A DNA stretch of 64,000 nt from an uncultured Collinsella sp. (GTDB lineage Bacteria; Actinomycetota; Coriobacteriia; Coriobacteriales; Coriobacteriaceae): NCBI GenBank assembly GCA_958408685.1, contig CATYLC010000001.1, positions 62,001 to 126,000 on the forward strand. The letters are read 5' to 3'. This document shows, one piece after another, positions 24,877 to 32,906 of the stretch; positions within the stretch are counted from its first letter, which is position 1; every line of letters begins with the position of its first letter. Under the pieces are notes generated by a model. The model was not told the origin of the DNA. It was given only the letters and a program-made list of their open reading frames with translations, and ran no database searches. Made by a program: the position numbers and the translations under genes.

Positions 24877-25212
24877 ATGTGCGATTGCATCTTCTGCAAA
24901 ATTGCCAACCACGAGATCCCCTCGACCGTTGTCTATGAGGACGACCAGGTCATCGCCTTCGACGACCTCAATCCCCAGGCGCCGGTCCATACGCTCGTGA
25001 TCCCCAAGAAGCACTACAGTGACATCGCCGACAACGTACCTGCCGAGACCATGGGCGCCATGGCTCACGCCATCCAGGAGGTCGCTAAGGTCAAGGGCTT
25101 GGAGGACGGTTTCCGGGTCATCTCCAACAAGGGCGTCAACGCCGGCCAGACCGTCATGCACTTCCACATGCACGTTCTCGGTGGCAAGAACCTGGGCGAG
25201 AACCTCATCTGA
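24877..25212 (+). CDS. HIT family nucleotide-binding protein
   Basis: A protein of 111 residues: CDCIFCKIAN at the N-terminus (zinc-type Cys pair), then HFHMHVLGG near residue 95, the histidine-triad motif with nucleotidyl His. HIT proteins of this HinT-like group hydrolyse adenosine phosphoramidates or related nucleotides. AAAGGA lies before the ATG. It is third in the xseA-xseB operon. Confidence 0.92.
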   Translation: MCDCIFCKIANHEIPSTVVYEDDQVIAFDDLNPQAPVHTLVIPKKHYSDIADNVPAETMGAMAHAIQEVAKVKGLEDGFRVISNKGVNAGQTVMHFHMHVLGGKNLGENLI

Positions 25213-25253
25213 GGACGCACAGCCCGTCGCCTTGGCTGCCTTTGGAGTAACCT

Positions 25254-26144
25254 ATGCAGCTTTCTCAACTCGAATACCTTCAAGCGGTAGCGAACTACGG
25301 CGGCGTGCGCAAAGCGGCTCGCGCCGTTCACGTAAGCCCACAGGCCGTTTCGTCGGCAATCAAAAAGTTGGAATCTGAGTATCAGATTGTTTTGCTCGAC
25401 CGATCGGCGGGGGAGGCTGTTTTGTCTCCGGCGGGCAGAGAATTTGCGCGTCGTGCACGCGTGATCCTGGCACAAGTCGACGATCTCAAAAAGTACACCC
25501 AATCGGGGAACGGCGGCGTTTCGCCCGACGGTCACTTTCGTCTTTACGCCCCCTGTCTTCACGGGCGAGGGCGTCTTTTTTCCGAAAACTGGTACGACTC
25601 GTTTGAAAGCTCGCACCCTCAGATTCACCTTGATGTTTGGCATCAGCCAACGGCCACATGCTTTGAATCACTTGTGCTTGGCATTTCGGATGCGGCCATC
25701 TCATTTGAGGAACCAAGGGACAGCGTCCTTTCTTCGAAATACTTGGGTGAAAAGGAGCTCAAGGTTCTTTCGTGCCCAGCGGGTCATCAATCTGTGGATG
25801 CTATGACCGTTCGTGAGTTACTAGGCGGCAGGCTCGCTGTTCCAATTAATTTGTCACCCTGTCTCAATGCAATCAATCAATGCCCCGAAGCCCAGCTGGT
25901 TAATTTCCGCTTTCGCGATGTCGAATACGGAAACAGGGCGCAGACTGAGTTTCTTCAAGCCGGGGGATTGATATTGAGCTTTTCTGGCTCTTCTCTCGCA
26001 TCAGATGGGTCGGAAGTGAGCGAGTACTCTATTGAAGGTTCGCATGACGTAGCCTTGCCCATCTACTTTTGCTATCGACAAAATGCCTGGACCGATCGAC
26101 ACCAGACGGTATTTCTTCACCTATTGCGTCATCTTGCTTCGTGA
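25254..26144 (+). CDS. LysR family transcriptional regulator
   Basis: A protein of 296 residues. The winged helix-turn-helix is at residues 1-60 (LEYLQAVANYGGVRKAARAV, HVSPQAVSSAIKKLE), followed by a substrate-binding domain that is only loosely similar to well-known members. It lies 41 bp after the HIT gene. The base composition of this gene and the next is visibly poorer in G and C than that of neighbours, and codon use is less biased, so the pair may have been acquired. It probably controls the MFS gene downstream. Confidence 0.88.
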   Translation: MQLSQLEYLQAVANYGGVRKAARAVHVSPQAVSSAIKKLESEYQIVLLDRSAGEAVLSPAGREFARRARVILAQVDDLKKYTQSGNGGVSPDGHFRLYAPCLHGRGRLFSENWYDSFESSHPQIHLDVWHQPTATCFESLVLGISDAAISFEEPRDSVLSSKYLGEKELKVLSCPAGHQSVDAMTVRELLGGRLAVPINLSPCLNAINQCPEAQLVNFRFRDVEYGNRAQTEFLQAGGLILSFSGSSLASDGSEVSEYSIEGSHDVALPIYFCYRQNAWTDRHQTVFLHLLRHLAS

Positions 26145-26263
26145 GGCCATTTGGCCTCGTGTCGTCAAGTGAATGTTGACGCCTTGTAACACATGACTGA
26201 CGGCTTTGCCCTCATGCTTTTCCAAGATTCCGATTTAGATTGTTGACTCTTGGAGGGCGGAGC

Positions 26264-27424
26264 ATGAAAAACCGTACGGTTTTGCTTTATATGACGTTTG
26301 TTTTTCTGTCGAACTTCAGCACCATTTTGTATTTTCTGACGGTTTACCTTGAATTCGTCGGATTCTCGATGGTGGCGATTTCTAGCATGATGATTGCATA
26401 TCAAGTGAGCAAGTTCATCCTTGAAGTTCCCACTGGCTATATTGCCGATAGGTTTGGACGAAAGACAAGTGGTCTCGTTGGCGTCGTGGGGATGCTTGGA
26501 TACTACGCCGCCCTGCTTCTCGTCCGTTCTCCTCTGCTTTTAATCGGCGCGTTTGCTCTCAAAGGTTTTGCCGCTGCATGTATGAGCGGGTCCATGGAAG
26601 CGATTTACATTGACAGCGTCTCTCTGGACCAGCTCGTAAGGCTTAATGTCGTTGAGCGATTTGTTTTCTATGCCTCTTATGCCCTCTCCGCTTGTGTGGG
26701 CGGTTTCATTTCGTCCGCTGGCGCGTATCTCATTGGTCTTTTGGCAGATATCATCGCAATGGTGTTGACGTTGGTTGTCGTTGTCTGCATTCCTGAGATG
26801 CGAAGAGGGGACACTACAGCGACACCTAAGCGTGGAATTAGCCCGAAGATGATCGGTGCCGCTATTGCGCGTAACGGCATTCTTCGTTCAGCGTTCATCA
26901 TGGACTGCTCTCAGGCATTTGCTTTTGTCGCCCTGGAAGACTTTTTCTCACTGCTGCTTGCGGGTCGCGGAATGAATGCCGTTGCTTCGGGTGTGACCAT
27001 TGCGGTCCAGCTCCTTGCCTCGGCCTCCATAGGGTTTATTGTGCCCAGTGCGATTACTCGTGTCGACAAGGGCCGTTTTGCGTGTATATGCGGCATCATT
27101 CGCTTAGTATTGACAGCTTTGTTTTTGATTCCCCTTACTCCGGCTAATTTGCTGCCCGTGTTCTATGTGCTGCAGACGGTTGCGTACTCGTTGTTTGCCC
27201 CAATCAAATACTCAGTTTTTCAAAATGCTGCCGATTCTTCGATGCGCTGTTCACTGATTTCGGTTCAAAGCCAGATGGTGGCGGTGGGTGCCGTTCTTTT
27301 CTATCTGCTCAACGCTGTGTTGAGTAGCGTTGCAGGCATTCGAGTCGTATTGCTTGTTGCGCTCGGGATTTCTTCCTTGGTGTATATCCCCGCGCTCTTT
27401 CGTCTTACAAGTCAAAGGCCGTGA
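26264..27424 (+). CDS. MFS transporter
   Basis: A membrane protein of 386 residues with about twelve hydrophobic segments. The loop after segment two, EVPTGYIADRFGRKTSG, is the MFS signature G-x-x-x-D-R-x-G-R-K. Substrate unknown; drug efflux is common for such LysR-linked members but is not shown here. GGAGG precedes the ATG at 26264. AT-rich composition matches the LysR gene 119 bp upstream. Confidence 0.85.
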   Translation: MKNRTVLLYMTFVFLSNFSTILYFLTVYLEFVGFSMVAISSMMIAYQVSKFILEVPTGYIADRFGRKTSGLVGVVGMLGYYAALLLVRSPLLLIGAFALKGFAAACMSGSMEAIYIDSVSLDQLVRLNVVERFVFYASYALSACVGGFISSAGAYLIGLLADIIAMVLTLVVVVCIPEMRRGDTTATPKRGISPKMIGAAIARNGILRSAFIMDCSQAFAFVALEDFFSLLLAGRGMNAVASGVTIAVQLLASASIGFIVPSAITRVDKGRFACICGIIRLVLTALFLIPLTPANLLPVFYVLQTVAYSLFAPIKYSVFQNAADSSMRCSLISVQSQMVAVGAVLFYLLNAVLSSVAGIRVVLLVALGISSLVYIPALFRLTSQRP

Positions 27425-27460
27425 GTATTTGGACACCGATAACTTATATATCAACGCAAT

Positions 27461-27496
27461 AAACCCGAGCGCGAGGGCGTTTGGGTTTATTATTGA
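27461..27496 (+). terminator. Terminator after the MFS gene
   Basis: AATAAACCC and GGGTTTATT enclose a GC-rich hairpin and are followed by ATT; it separates the MFS gene from ackA. Confidence 0.65.
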
Positions 27497-27544
27497 AGCG
27501 TATGTAACCTGGCGGCGCCACACCGCCTGTTAGTAGGGAGACAC

Positions 27545-28723
27545 ATGAACGTTCTGGTCGTCAACGCGGGATCTTCGACCCTTAAGTATCAGGTCATCGA
27601 TACCAAGTCCCACAAGGTGTCCGCAAAGGGCTCCTGCGAGCGCGTCTGCTTTACCGGCGGTACCTTCACCCACGCTGCCAACGGTTCCAAGAAGGTGACC
27701 GAGAACATCGAGTTCCCCGACCACAAGGTCGCCATCGAGGTCGTCCTGAAGGACCTCGAGGCCAACGGCGTCAAGATCGAGGGCATCGGCCATCGCATCG
27801 TTCAGGGCGGTTGGTACTTTGGCGACTCCTCCCTCGTCGACGAGGACGTTCTCGCCAAGATCCGTGAGGTCGCCCCGCTGGCGCCGCTGCACAACAACCC
27901 CGAGGCCAACGTTATCGAGTACTGCCTCGAGCAGTATCCCGACCTGCCCAACGTCACGGTCTACGACACCGCTTTCCACTTCAACATGCCCGAGGTCGCC
28001 AAGACTTACGCCCTGCCCAAGGACGTCTGCGACAAGCTGCACATCCGTAAGTACGGCGCTCACGGCACCAGCTACCGTTACATCTCCAAGAAGGTCGCCG
28101 AGATGACCAACGGCGAGGCCCGCAAGGTCGTCGTGTGCCATATCGGCTCCGGCGCTTCCCTGTGCGCCATCGAGGACGGCAAGTGCATGGACACCACCAT
28201 GGGCCTCACCCCGCTCGACGGCGTCATGATGGGCACCCGCTGCGGCTCCATCGACCCGGCTACCGTGTGCTACCTGCAGCGCGAGGGCGGCTACACCTTC
28301 GACGAGGTCGACGAGATGATGAACAAGAAGTCCGGCCTTTTGGCTGTGACCGGCGGCAAGACCAACGACTGCCGCAACGTCGAGGAGCTCGCCGCCGCTG
28401 GTGACCCCGATGCTCAGCTTGCCTTCGACATGTTTGTCTACAAGATTGCCGCCAAGGCTGCCGAGATGGCTACTTCTATGTGCGGTATGGACACCCTGGT
28501 CTTTACTGCCGGTATCGGCGAGCACGCTCCGGCTGTTCGCGCCGGCGTTGCCGACCGTCTGGCCTTTATGGGCGTCAAGATGGATCATGCCCGCAACGCC
28601 CTGCGTGGTGACGGCGCTTGGTGCCTGTCTGCCAAGGATTCCAAGGTCAAGATTTTCGTCATCCCCACGGACGAGGAGTTCATGATCGCTTCCGACGTCG
28701 AGCGCATCGTCAACGGCAAGTAA
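27545..28723 (+). CDS. ackA: Acetate kinase paralogue 1 (divergent active-site residues)
   Basis: A protein of 392 residues, full-length ASKHA-fold acetate kinase: VLVVNAGSSTLKYQ at the start, GHRIVQGG, YDTAFHFNMP. Two usually invariant motifs differ: HGTSY in place of HGTSH (near residue 182) and HIGSGASL in place of HLGNGASL, where Asn normally contacts phosphate. Codon use is very strongly biased to C- and G-ending codons, suggesting high expression. The next gene is a second kinase with the standard residues. It may act on another acyl phosphate or another phosphoryl donor, or it may be altered in activity; the sequence alone does not decide. Confidence 0.9.
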   Translation: MNVLVVNAGSSTLKYQVIDTKSHKVSAKGSCERVCFTGGTFTHAANGSKKVTENIEFPDHKVAIEVVLKDLEANGVKIEGIGHRIVQGGWYFGDSSLVDEDVLAKIREVAPLAPLHNNPEANVIEYCLEQYPDLPNVTVYDTAFHFNMPEVAKTYALPKDVCDKLHIRKYGAHGTSYRYISKKVAEMTNGEARKVVVCHIGSGASLCAIEDGKCMDTTMGLTPLDGVMMGTRCGSIDPATVCYLQREGGYTFDEVDEMMNKKSGLLAVTGGKTNDCRNVEELAAAGDPDAQLAFDMFVYKIAAKAAEMATSMCGMDTLVFTAGIGEHAPAVRAGVADRLAFMGVKMDHARNALRGDGAWCLSAKDSKVKIFVIPTDEEFMIASDVERIVNGK

Positions 28724-28727
28724 TTGC

Positions 28728-28776
28728 AAGAGGGGAGGGGCTGGACGACCGAGCGCCGTTCGGCCCCTCTTTTGCG
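28728..28776 (+). terminator. Terminator after acetate kinase 1
   Basis: AGAGGGG near the stop codon and CCCCTCTTTT 30 bases later form a hairpin with T-run. Confidence 0.65.
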
Positions 28777-28886
28777 CTCGTTGGGCGATATGCTGATATC
28801 TATTTATCAAGATATGATAACTTCTTATTAAAATGCGGCCGCCTTAAGGGGCCTGCGTCGACCGTATTGCACTGCGAAGGAGTCTC

Positions 28887-30065
28887 ATGAACGTACTTGT
28901 TGTCAACGCCGGCAGCTCAAGCCTTAAATATCAGCTTTTGGATACCGATACCCGCAAGGTTTTCGCCAAGGGCAACTGCGAGCGTATCGGATCGGACATG
29001 GGCATCTTTGGTCACTCCGAGAACGGTGGCGCCAAGCAAACCGAGGAGGTCCCTTTCCCCGATCATCGCTCTGCTATCGCTCGCGTGCTCGAGGAGCTCG
29101 AGAAGACCGACTTTACGATTGATGGCATTGGGCATCGCATCGTTCAGGGCGGCTGGCACTTCGATGATTCCGCGGTCGTCGACGACGAGGTCATGACTAA
29201 GATTCTCGAGGTGGCCCCGCTCGCCCCGCTGCACAATTACGGCGAGGCCGCAGCAATCGAGTATTGCCGCGAGAAGTATCCGGAGCTGCCCAACGTCGCC
29301 GTCTTCGATACCTCGTTCCACATGACCATGCCCGAGGTCGCCTATACCTACGCGCTGCCCAAGGACGTGTGCGACAAGTACCACGTGCGCAAGTACGGCG
29401 CCCACGGCACGAGCCACCGCTATGAGTGGATGATGGCCAAGGAGATCCTGGGTTCGCGCTGCCACCGTCTGCTTTCGTGCCATTTGGGTAACGGTGCTTC
29501 GCTTGCCGCCATTGAGGACGGCGTGTGCCGCGACACCACGATGGGCCTCACGCCGCTTGACGGTCTGATGATGGGTACCCGCTGCGGTTCCATTGACCCG
29601 GCTACCGTGTGCTACCTGCAGCGCGAGGGCGGCTACAGCTACCAGGAAGTCGACGACATGATGAACAAGCAGTCCGGCCTGCTTGCCATTTCGGGTATCT
29701 CCAACGACGCCCGCGACATCCGCACGCGCGCCTCCGAGGGCGACGAGCGCTGCCTTCTCGCCTTCGATATGTTCGCCTATAAGGCCATGCAGCAGGCCGG
29801 TTCCATGATCGCTTCCATGGCGGGCGTGGACACCATTACCTTTACCGCCGGCATTGGCGAGAACGACTGGTCGATCCGCAAGGCTTTCTGCGACTGCTTC
29901 GAGTGGCTGGGCGTGCGCATCGACAACAACAAGAACCGCGAGGCCGTGGGCAACGGCCCACAGGTCATCAGCGCCGCCGGCTCTTCCGTCACGGTTATGG
30001 TCATCCCCACCGACGAGGAATACATGATCGCCCACGACGTCGAGCGCCTGACCAAGAACAACTAA
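28887..30065 (+). CDS. ackA: Acetate kinase paralogue 2 (standard active site)
   Basis: A protein of 392 residues, the same length as paralogue 1 and clearly homologous along its length. It retains the canonical motifs HGTSHRYEW and HLGNGASLAAI, and FTAGIGEND at the C-terminal adenine site. It converts acetyl phosphate and ADP to acetate and ATP, in partnership with Pta encoded convergently at 30492. The 163 bp before it contain the terminator of paralogue 1 and an AT-rich stretch with promoter-like TATGATAAC, so it is probably transcribed separately. A strong terminator follows. Confidence 0.95.
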   Translation: MNVLVVNAGSSSLKYQLLDTDTRKVFAKGNCERIGSDMGIFGHSENGGAKQTEEVPFPDHRSAIARVLEELEKTDFTIDGIGHRIVQGGWHFDDSAVVDDEVMTKILEVAPLAPLHNYGEAAAIEYCREKYPELPNVAVFDTSFHMTMPEVAYTYALPKDVCDKYHVRKYGAHGTSHRYEWMMAKEILGSRCHRLLSCHLGNGASLAAIEDGVCRDTTMGLTPLDGLMMGTRCGSIDPATVCYLQREGGYSYQEVDDMMNKQSGLLAISGISNDARDIRTRASEGDERCLLAFDMFAYKAMQQAGSMIASMAGVDTITFTAGIGENDWSIRKAFCDCFEWLGVRIDNNKNREAVGNGPQVISAAGSSVTVMVIPTDEEYMIAHDVERLTKNN

Positions 30066-30086
30066 CGCGCGCATTTGCAAGTAAAC

Positions 30087-30123
30087 GAAAGGCCTCCAGA
30101 GCAACAGCTCCGGAGGCCTTTTT
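30087..30123 (+). terminator. Terminator of acetate kinase 2
   Basis: AAAGGCCTCC and GGAGGCCTTTTT enclose GAGC/GCTC; a textbook hairpin with five T residues. Confidence 0.92.
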
Positions 30124-30130
30124 ACTAGCA

Positions 30131-30320
30131 GGTGGACGGCGGAAACCCCATCCCATTTCCCGCGCAAATACTGGGATGTAGTTTCCGGCACAACAACCGC
30201 CGAAGCCCATCGGCCTTTCAATCTCCAAAGTGATCATCATCAGCAACGCCTGCGCTCCCAGCAACGGCACCCATCCATTCAGTTTTTCAGCCCCAGCTCG
30301 TAGCCAAGCCGCCGTCCACC
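30131..30320. other. Multibranch foldback region between ackA and pta
   Basis: GGTGGACGGCGG (30131-30142) is complementary to CCGCCGTCCACC (30309-30320). Inside, GGAAAC/GTTTCC with CATCCCA/TGGGATG forms a tight hairpin (30141-30186), and GCCGAAGCCCATCGGC another. This 190-base segment has no credible gene and looks like a structured, multi-helix element. No second copy is in the window. Confidence 0.5.
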
Positions 30321-30353
30321 CCGGATTCCCTGATTGCTACGTGGCGGCAGGGA

Positions 30354-30472
30354 CCCTACAGGGTAAAGCTCTGAAAATATTCCGCAGGACGCATGAAACC
30401 CCCGCCGCACGAAGTGCGCAGCGGGGGTTTCATGCATGTCCGAGGACGTTTTCAGAGCTTTACCCTGTAGGG
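30354..30472 (-). repeat. Two-tier foldback element 1 (3' of pta)
   Basis: The 24-base arms (30354-30377 and 30449-30472) are exact complements. Within them is an asymmetric internal loop and a second hairpin (GCATGAAACCCCCGC with its complement, plus GCGCAC/GTGCG). On the minus strand the internal loop has GTCCT on the 5' side and TGCGGAAT on the 3' side, the core shared with the two elements at 33963 and 34166. It lies 20 bases after the pta stop in the sense direction of pta. No T-run follows. Confidence 0.65.
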
Positions 30473-30491
30473 CCCCGAGGGGATATGTCCG

Positions 30492-31472
30492 CTACTCAGC
30501 CATCTGAGCCTGGACGGCGGTGATGGCCACGACACCCACGATGTCGTCAGCAGAGCAGCCGCGCGACAGATCGTTGACCGGCTTGGCGATGCCCTGCAGG
30601 ATGGGGCCGTAGGCGTCGGCGCCGGCGAAGCGCTGGACCAGCTTGTAGCCGATGTTGCCGGCCTCGAGGTCGGGGAACACGAGCACGTTGGCCTTGCCGG
30701 CAACGGAGGAGCCGGGAGCCTTGAGCTGGGCGACGGTGGGGACAATAGCGGCATCGAGCTGCAGGTCGCCGTCGATGGCGAGCTCGGGAGCCTTCTCCGT
30801 GCAGAACTTCACAGCCTCCTGGACCTTCTTGGCGACCTCGCCGCCAGCGGAGCCCATGGTGGAGTAGGAGAGCATGGCCACGTGCGGCTCAACGTTGCCC
30901 ATGAAGGTGGACCAGGAGTGAGCGGAGGCGATGGCGATCTCGGAGAGCTCGTCGGAGGACGGGTTGATGTTGAGGCCGCAGTCGGCGAAGATCAGCGTGC
31001 CGTCAGTGCCGAACTGCGGGGTGTCGGTGCACATCACGAAGAAGGCCGAGACCAGCTTGGTGCCCGGGGCGGTCTTGAGGATCTGAAGCGCGGGGCGCAG
31101 GGTGTCGGCGGTGGAGTGGCAGGCGCCGGAGACCAGGCCGTCGGCATCGCCCATCTTGACCATCATGGTGCCAAAGTAGGTGGCGTCCATCACCTGGGCG
31201 CGAGCCTGCTCGATGGTAACGCCCTTCTTGGCGCGGAGCTCGGCAAACTTCTGCGCGTACTCCTCGTGCTTCTCGGCATTGCGCGGGTCGATGACGGTAG
31301 CGCCGGGAACGTTGATCTCGTCGGGGTTGCCCAGGATGACGATCTTTGCCAGGCCCTCCTCGATGATTTTGGTGGCCGCGACGATAGTGCGCGGATCCTC
31401 GCCCTCGGGCAGGACGATCGTCTTAAGGTCGGCCTTGGCGGCAGACTTCATACGGTTTAGGAAATCGCTCAT
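30492..31472 (-). CDS. pta: Phosphate acetyltransferase
   Basis: A protein of 326 residues of the short Pta class that converts acetyl-CoA and phosphate to acetyl phosphate. Family blocks are IVLPEGEDPRT near residue 20, VSGACHSTADTLRPALQI, ADCGLNINPSSDELSEIA and VFPDLEAGNIGYKL. AAGGAG precedes the ATG. It is convergent with the acetate kinase genes; together they form the acetate-producing, ATP-yielding branch of fermentation. A -10 TATAAT on the minus strand (31600-31605) lies upstream. Confidence 0.95.
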   Translation of the reverse strand: MSDFLNRMKSAAKADLKTIVLPEGEDPRTIVAATKIIEEGLAKIVILGNPDEINVPGATVIDPRNAEKHEEYAQKFAELRAKKGVTIEQARAQVMDATYFGTMMVKMGDADGLVSGACHSTADTLRPALQILKTAPGTKLVSAFFVMCTDTPQFGTDGTLIFADCGLNINPSSDELSEIAIASAHSWSTFMGNVEPHVAMLSYSTMGSAGGEVAKKVQEAVKFCTEKAPELAIDGDLQLDAAIVPTVAQLKAPGSSVAGKANVLVFPDLEAGNIGYKLVQRFAGADAYGPILQGIAKPVNDLSRGCSADDIVGVVAITAVQAQMAE

Positions 31473-31525
31473 GTTACTCCTTACAAGCGTTTCGCTAAGC
31501 TCCAGGCACCCGGCTGTTCACGAAT

Positions 31526-31552
31526 AAACCCGCTGCTAGCGGGTTTACCTTT
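31526..31552. other. Hairpin in the pta 5' region
   Basis: AAACCCGCT and AGCGGGTTT form a nine-bp stem with a three-base loop, about 55-80 bases upstream of the pta start. It might act as a leader hairpin or attenuator of pta. Confidence 0.45.
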
Positions 31553-31599
31553 CAATTATGTACGCCGCGGTGCTTGAGCTTTCCTTGTGTGGCAAGCTC

Positions 31600-31625
31600 A
31601 TTATAGGACGCATTAGCGCTATAAT
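31600..31625. promoter_or_regulatory. Divergent -10 boxes for pta and glf
   Basis: ATTATA at 31600-31605 (TATAAT on the minus strand) serves pta and TATAAT at 31620-31625 serves glf. The two form an imperfect palindrome, so the promoters overlap. -35 elements are weak. Confidence 0.55.
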
Positions 31626-31703
31626 CGCTCTGATAAATATGTCTCGAAGAATGTTCGAGAAAAGCCCAGCTAACGAGCCCGTGGCTTTTGACAAGGAGTA
31701 TCG

Positions 31704-32906
31704 ATGCAGATTACCTCAGGCCTGCCTGAAGGCTTTAACGCCGGCGCGTACGACATGATTGTCGTCGGTGCTGGATATGCCGGTGCCGTTTGCGCCCGCC
31801 GTCTTGCCGAGACCATCGGCTATCGTGTTGCCGTTTTGGAGCGCCGTAGCCACATTGCGGGCAATGCCTATGACTGCACTGACGAGGCCGGAATCCTGAT
31901 CCACGAGTACGGTCCGCATATCTATCACACTTTTAACGAGCGCGTGCACAATTTCCTGTCGCGCTTTACCAAGTGGACGGATTATCAGCACAAGGTGCTC
32001 GCCAACATCAACGGTACCCTTATGCCCGTGCCCTTCAACCATGCGAGTCTCAAGCTCGCCTTTGGTGACGAGCGCGGCGAGGAGCTGTATCAGAAGCTCG
32101 TGGAGACCTTTGGCAAGGATGTCAAGGTGCCCATTATGGAGCTGCGTAAGAAGAACGACCCGGATCTTGCCGAGGTCGCCGATTACGTCTACGAGAACGT
32201 CTTTTTGCATTACACCATGAAGCAGTGGGGCCAGACGCCCGATCAGATCGATCCCTCGATCACCGGCCGCGTTCCCGTCTTTGTGGGCGATGATGACCGC
32301 TACTTCCCGCAAGCTCCCTTCCAGGGCATGCCGCAGGAGGGCTACACGGCGCTCTTTGAGCACATGCTCGACCACGACCTGATCGACGTGTTCTGCGACG
32401 TGGACGCCCGTGACCTCTTTGAAATCGACGAGACTACCGTCAAGATCGACGGCAAGGTCTATGGTGGCGAGATCGTCTACACCGGTCCGCTCGATGAGCT
32501 GTTCAATCTCGATCTGGGCGCGCTACCGTACCGCACGCTCGACATGAAGTTCGAGACGCTCGATATGGACCAGTTCCAGCCCGTGGGCACCGTCAACTAC
32601 ACCACGAGCGAGGACTACACGCGCATTACCGAGTTCAAGAACATGACCGGTCAGATCCTGCCCGGCAAGACCACCATCATGAAGGAGTATTCCAAGGCCT
32701 ATACGCCCGGCTCGGGCGAGACGCCGTACTACGCCATTCTTGAGCCCGAGAACCGTGAGCTCTATGAGCGCTATCTTGAGCGCGTCCAGAACCTGACGAA
32801 CTTCCACCCGGTGGGTCGTCTGGCCGAGTATCGTTACTACGATATGGACGCTGTGACCAATTCCGCCCTCGATCTTTCGGATGAGATTATCGCCTGCCAT
32901 GCATAA
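31704..32906 (+). CDS. glf: UDP-galactopyranose mutase
   Basis: A protein of 400 residues. The FAD-binding loop IVVGAGYAGAVCARRL is near residue 20, followed by ERRSHIAGNAYD and HEYGPHIYHTFNERVHNF, characteristic of Glf; GRLAEYRYYDMD is the C-terminal FAD-contact block. It interconverts UDP-galactopyranose and UDP-galactofuranose for cell-surface polysaccharide. AAGGAG precedes the ATG. A glycosyltransferase gene overlaps its end by eight bases, so the pair probably makes and uses UDP-Galf. Confidence 0.95.
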   Translation: MQITSGLPEGFNAGAYDMIVVGAGYAGAVCARRLAETIGYRVAVLERRSHIAGNAYDCTDEAGILIHEYGPHIYHTFNERVHNFLSRFTKWTDYQHKVLANINGTLMPVPFNHASLKLAFGDERGEELYQKLVETFGKDVKVPIMELRKKNDPDLAEVADYVYENVFLHYTMKQWGQTPDQIDPSITGRVPVFVGDDDRYFPQAPFQGMPQEGYTALFEHMLDHDLIDVFCDVDARDLFEIDETTVKIDGKVYGGEIVYTGPLDELFNLDLGALPYRTLDMKFETLDMDQFQPVGTVNYTTSEDYTRITEFKNMTGQILPGKTTIMKEYSKAYTPGSGETPYYAILEPENRELYERYLERVQNLTNFHPVGRLAEYRYYDMDAVTNSALDLSDEIIACHA

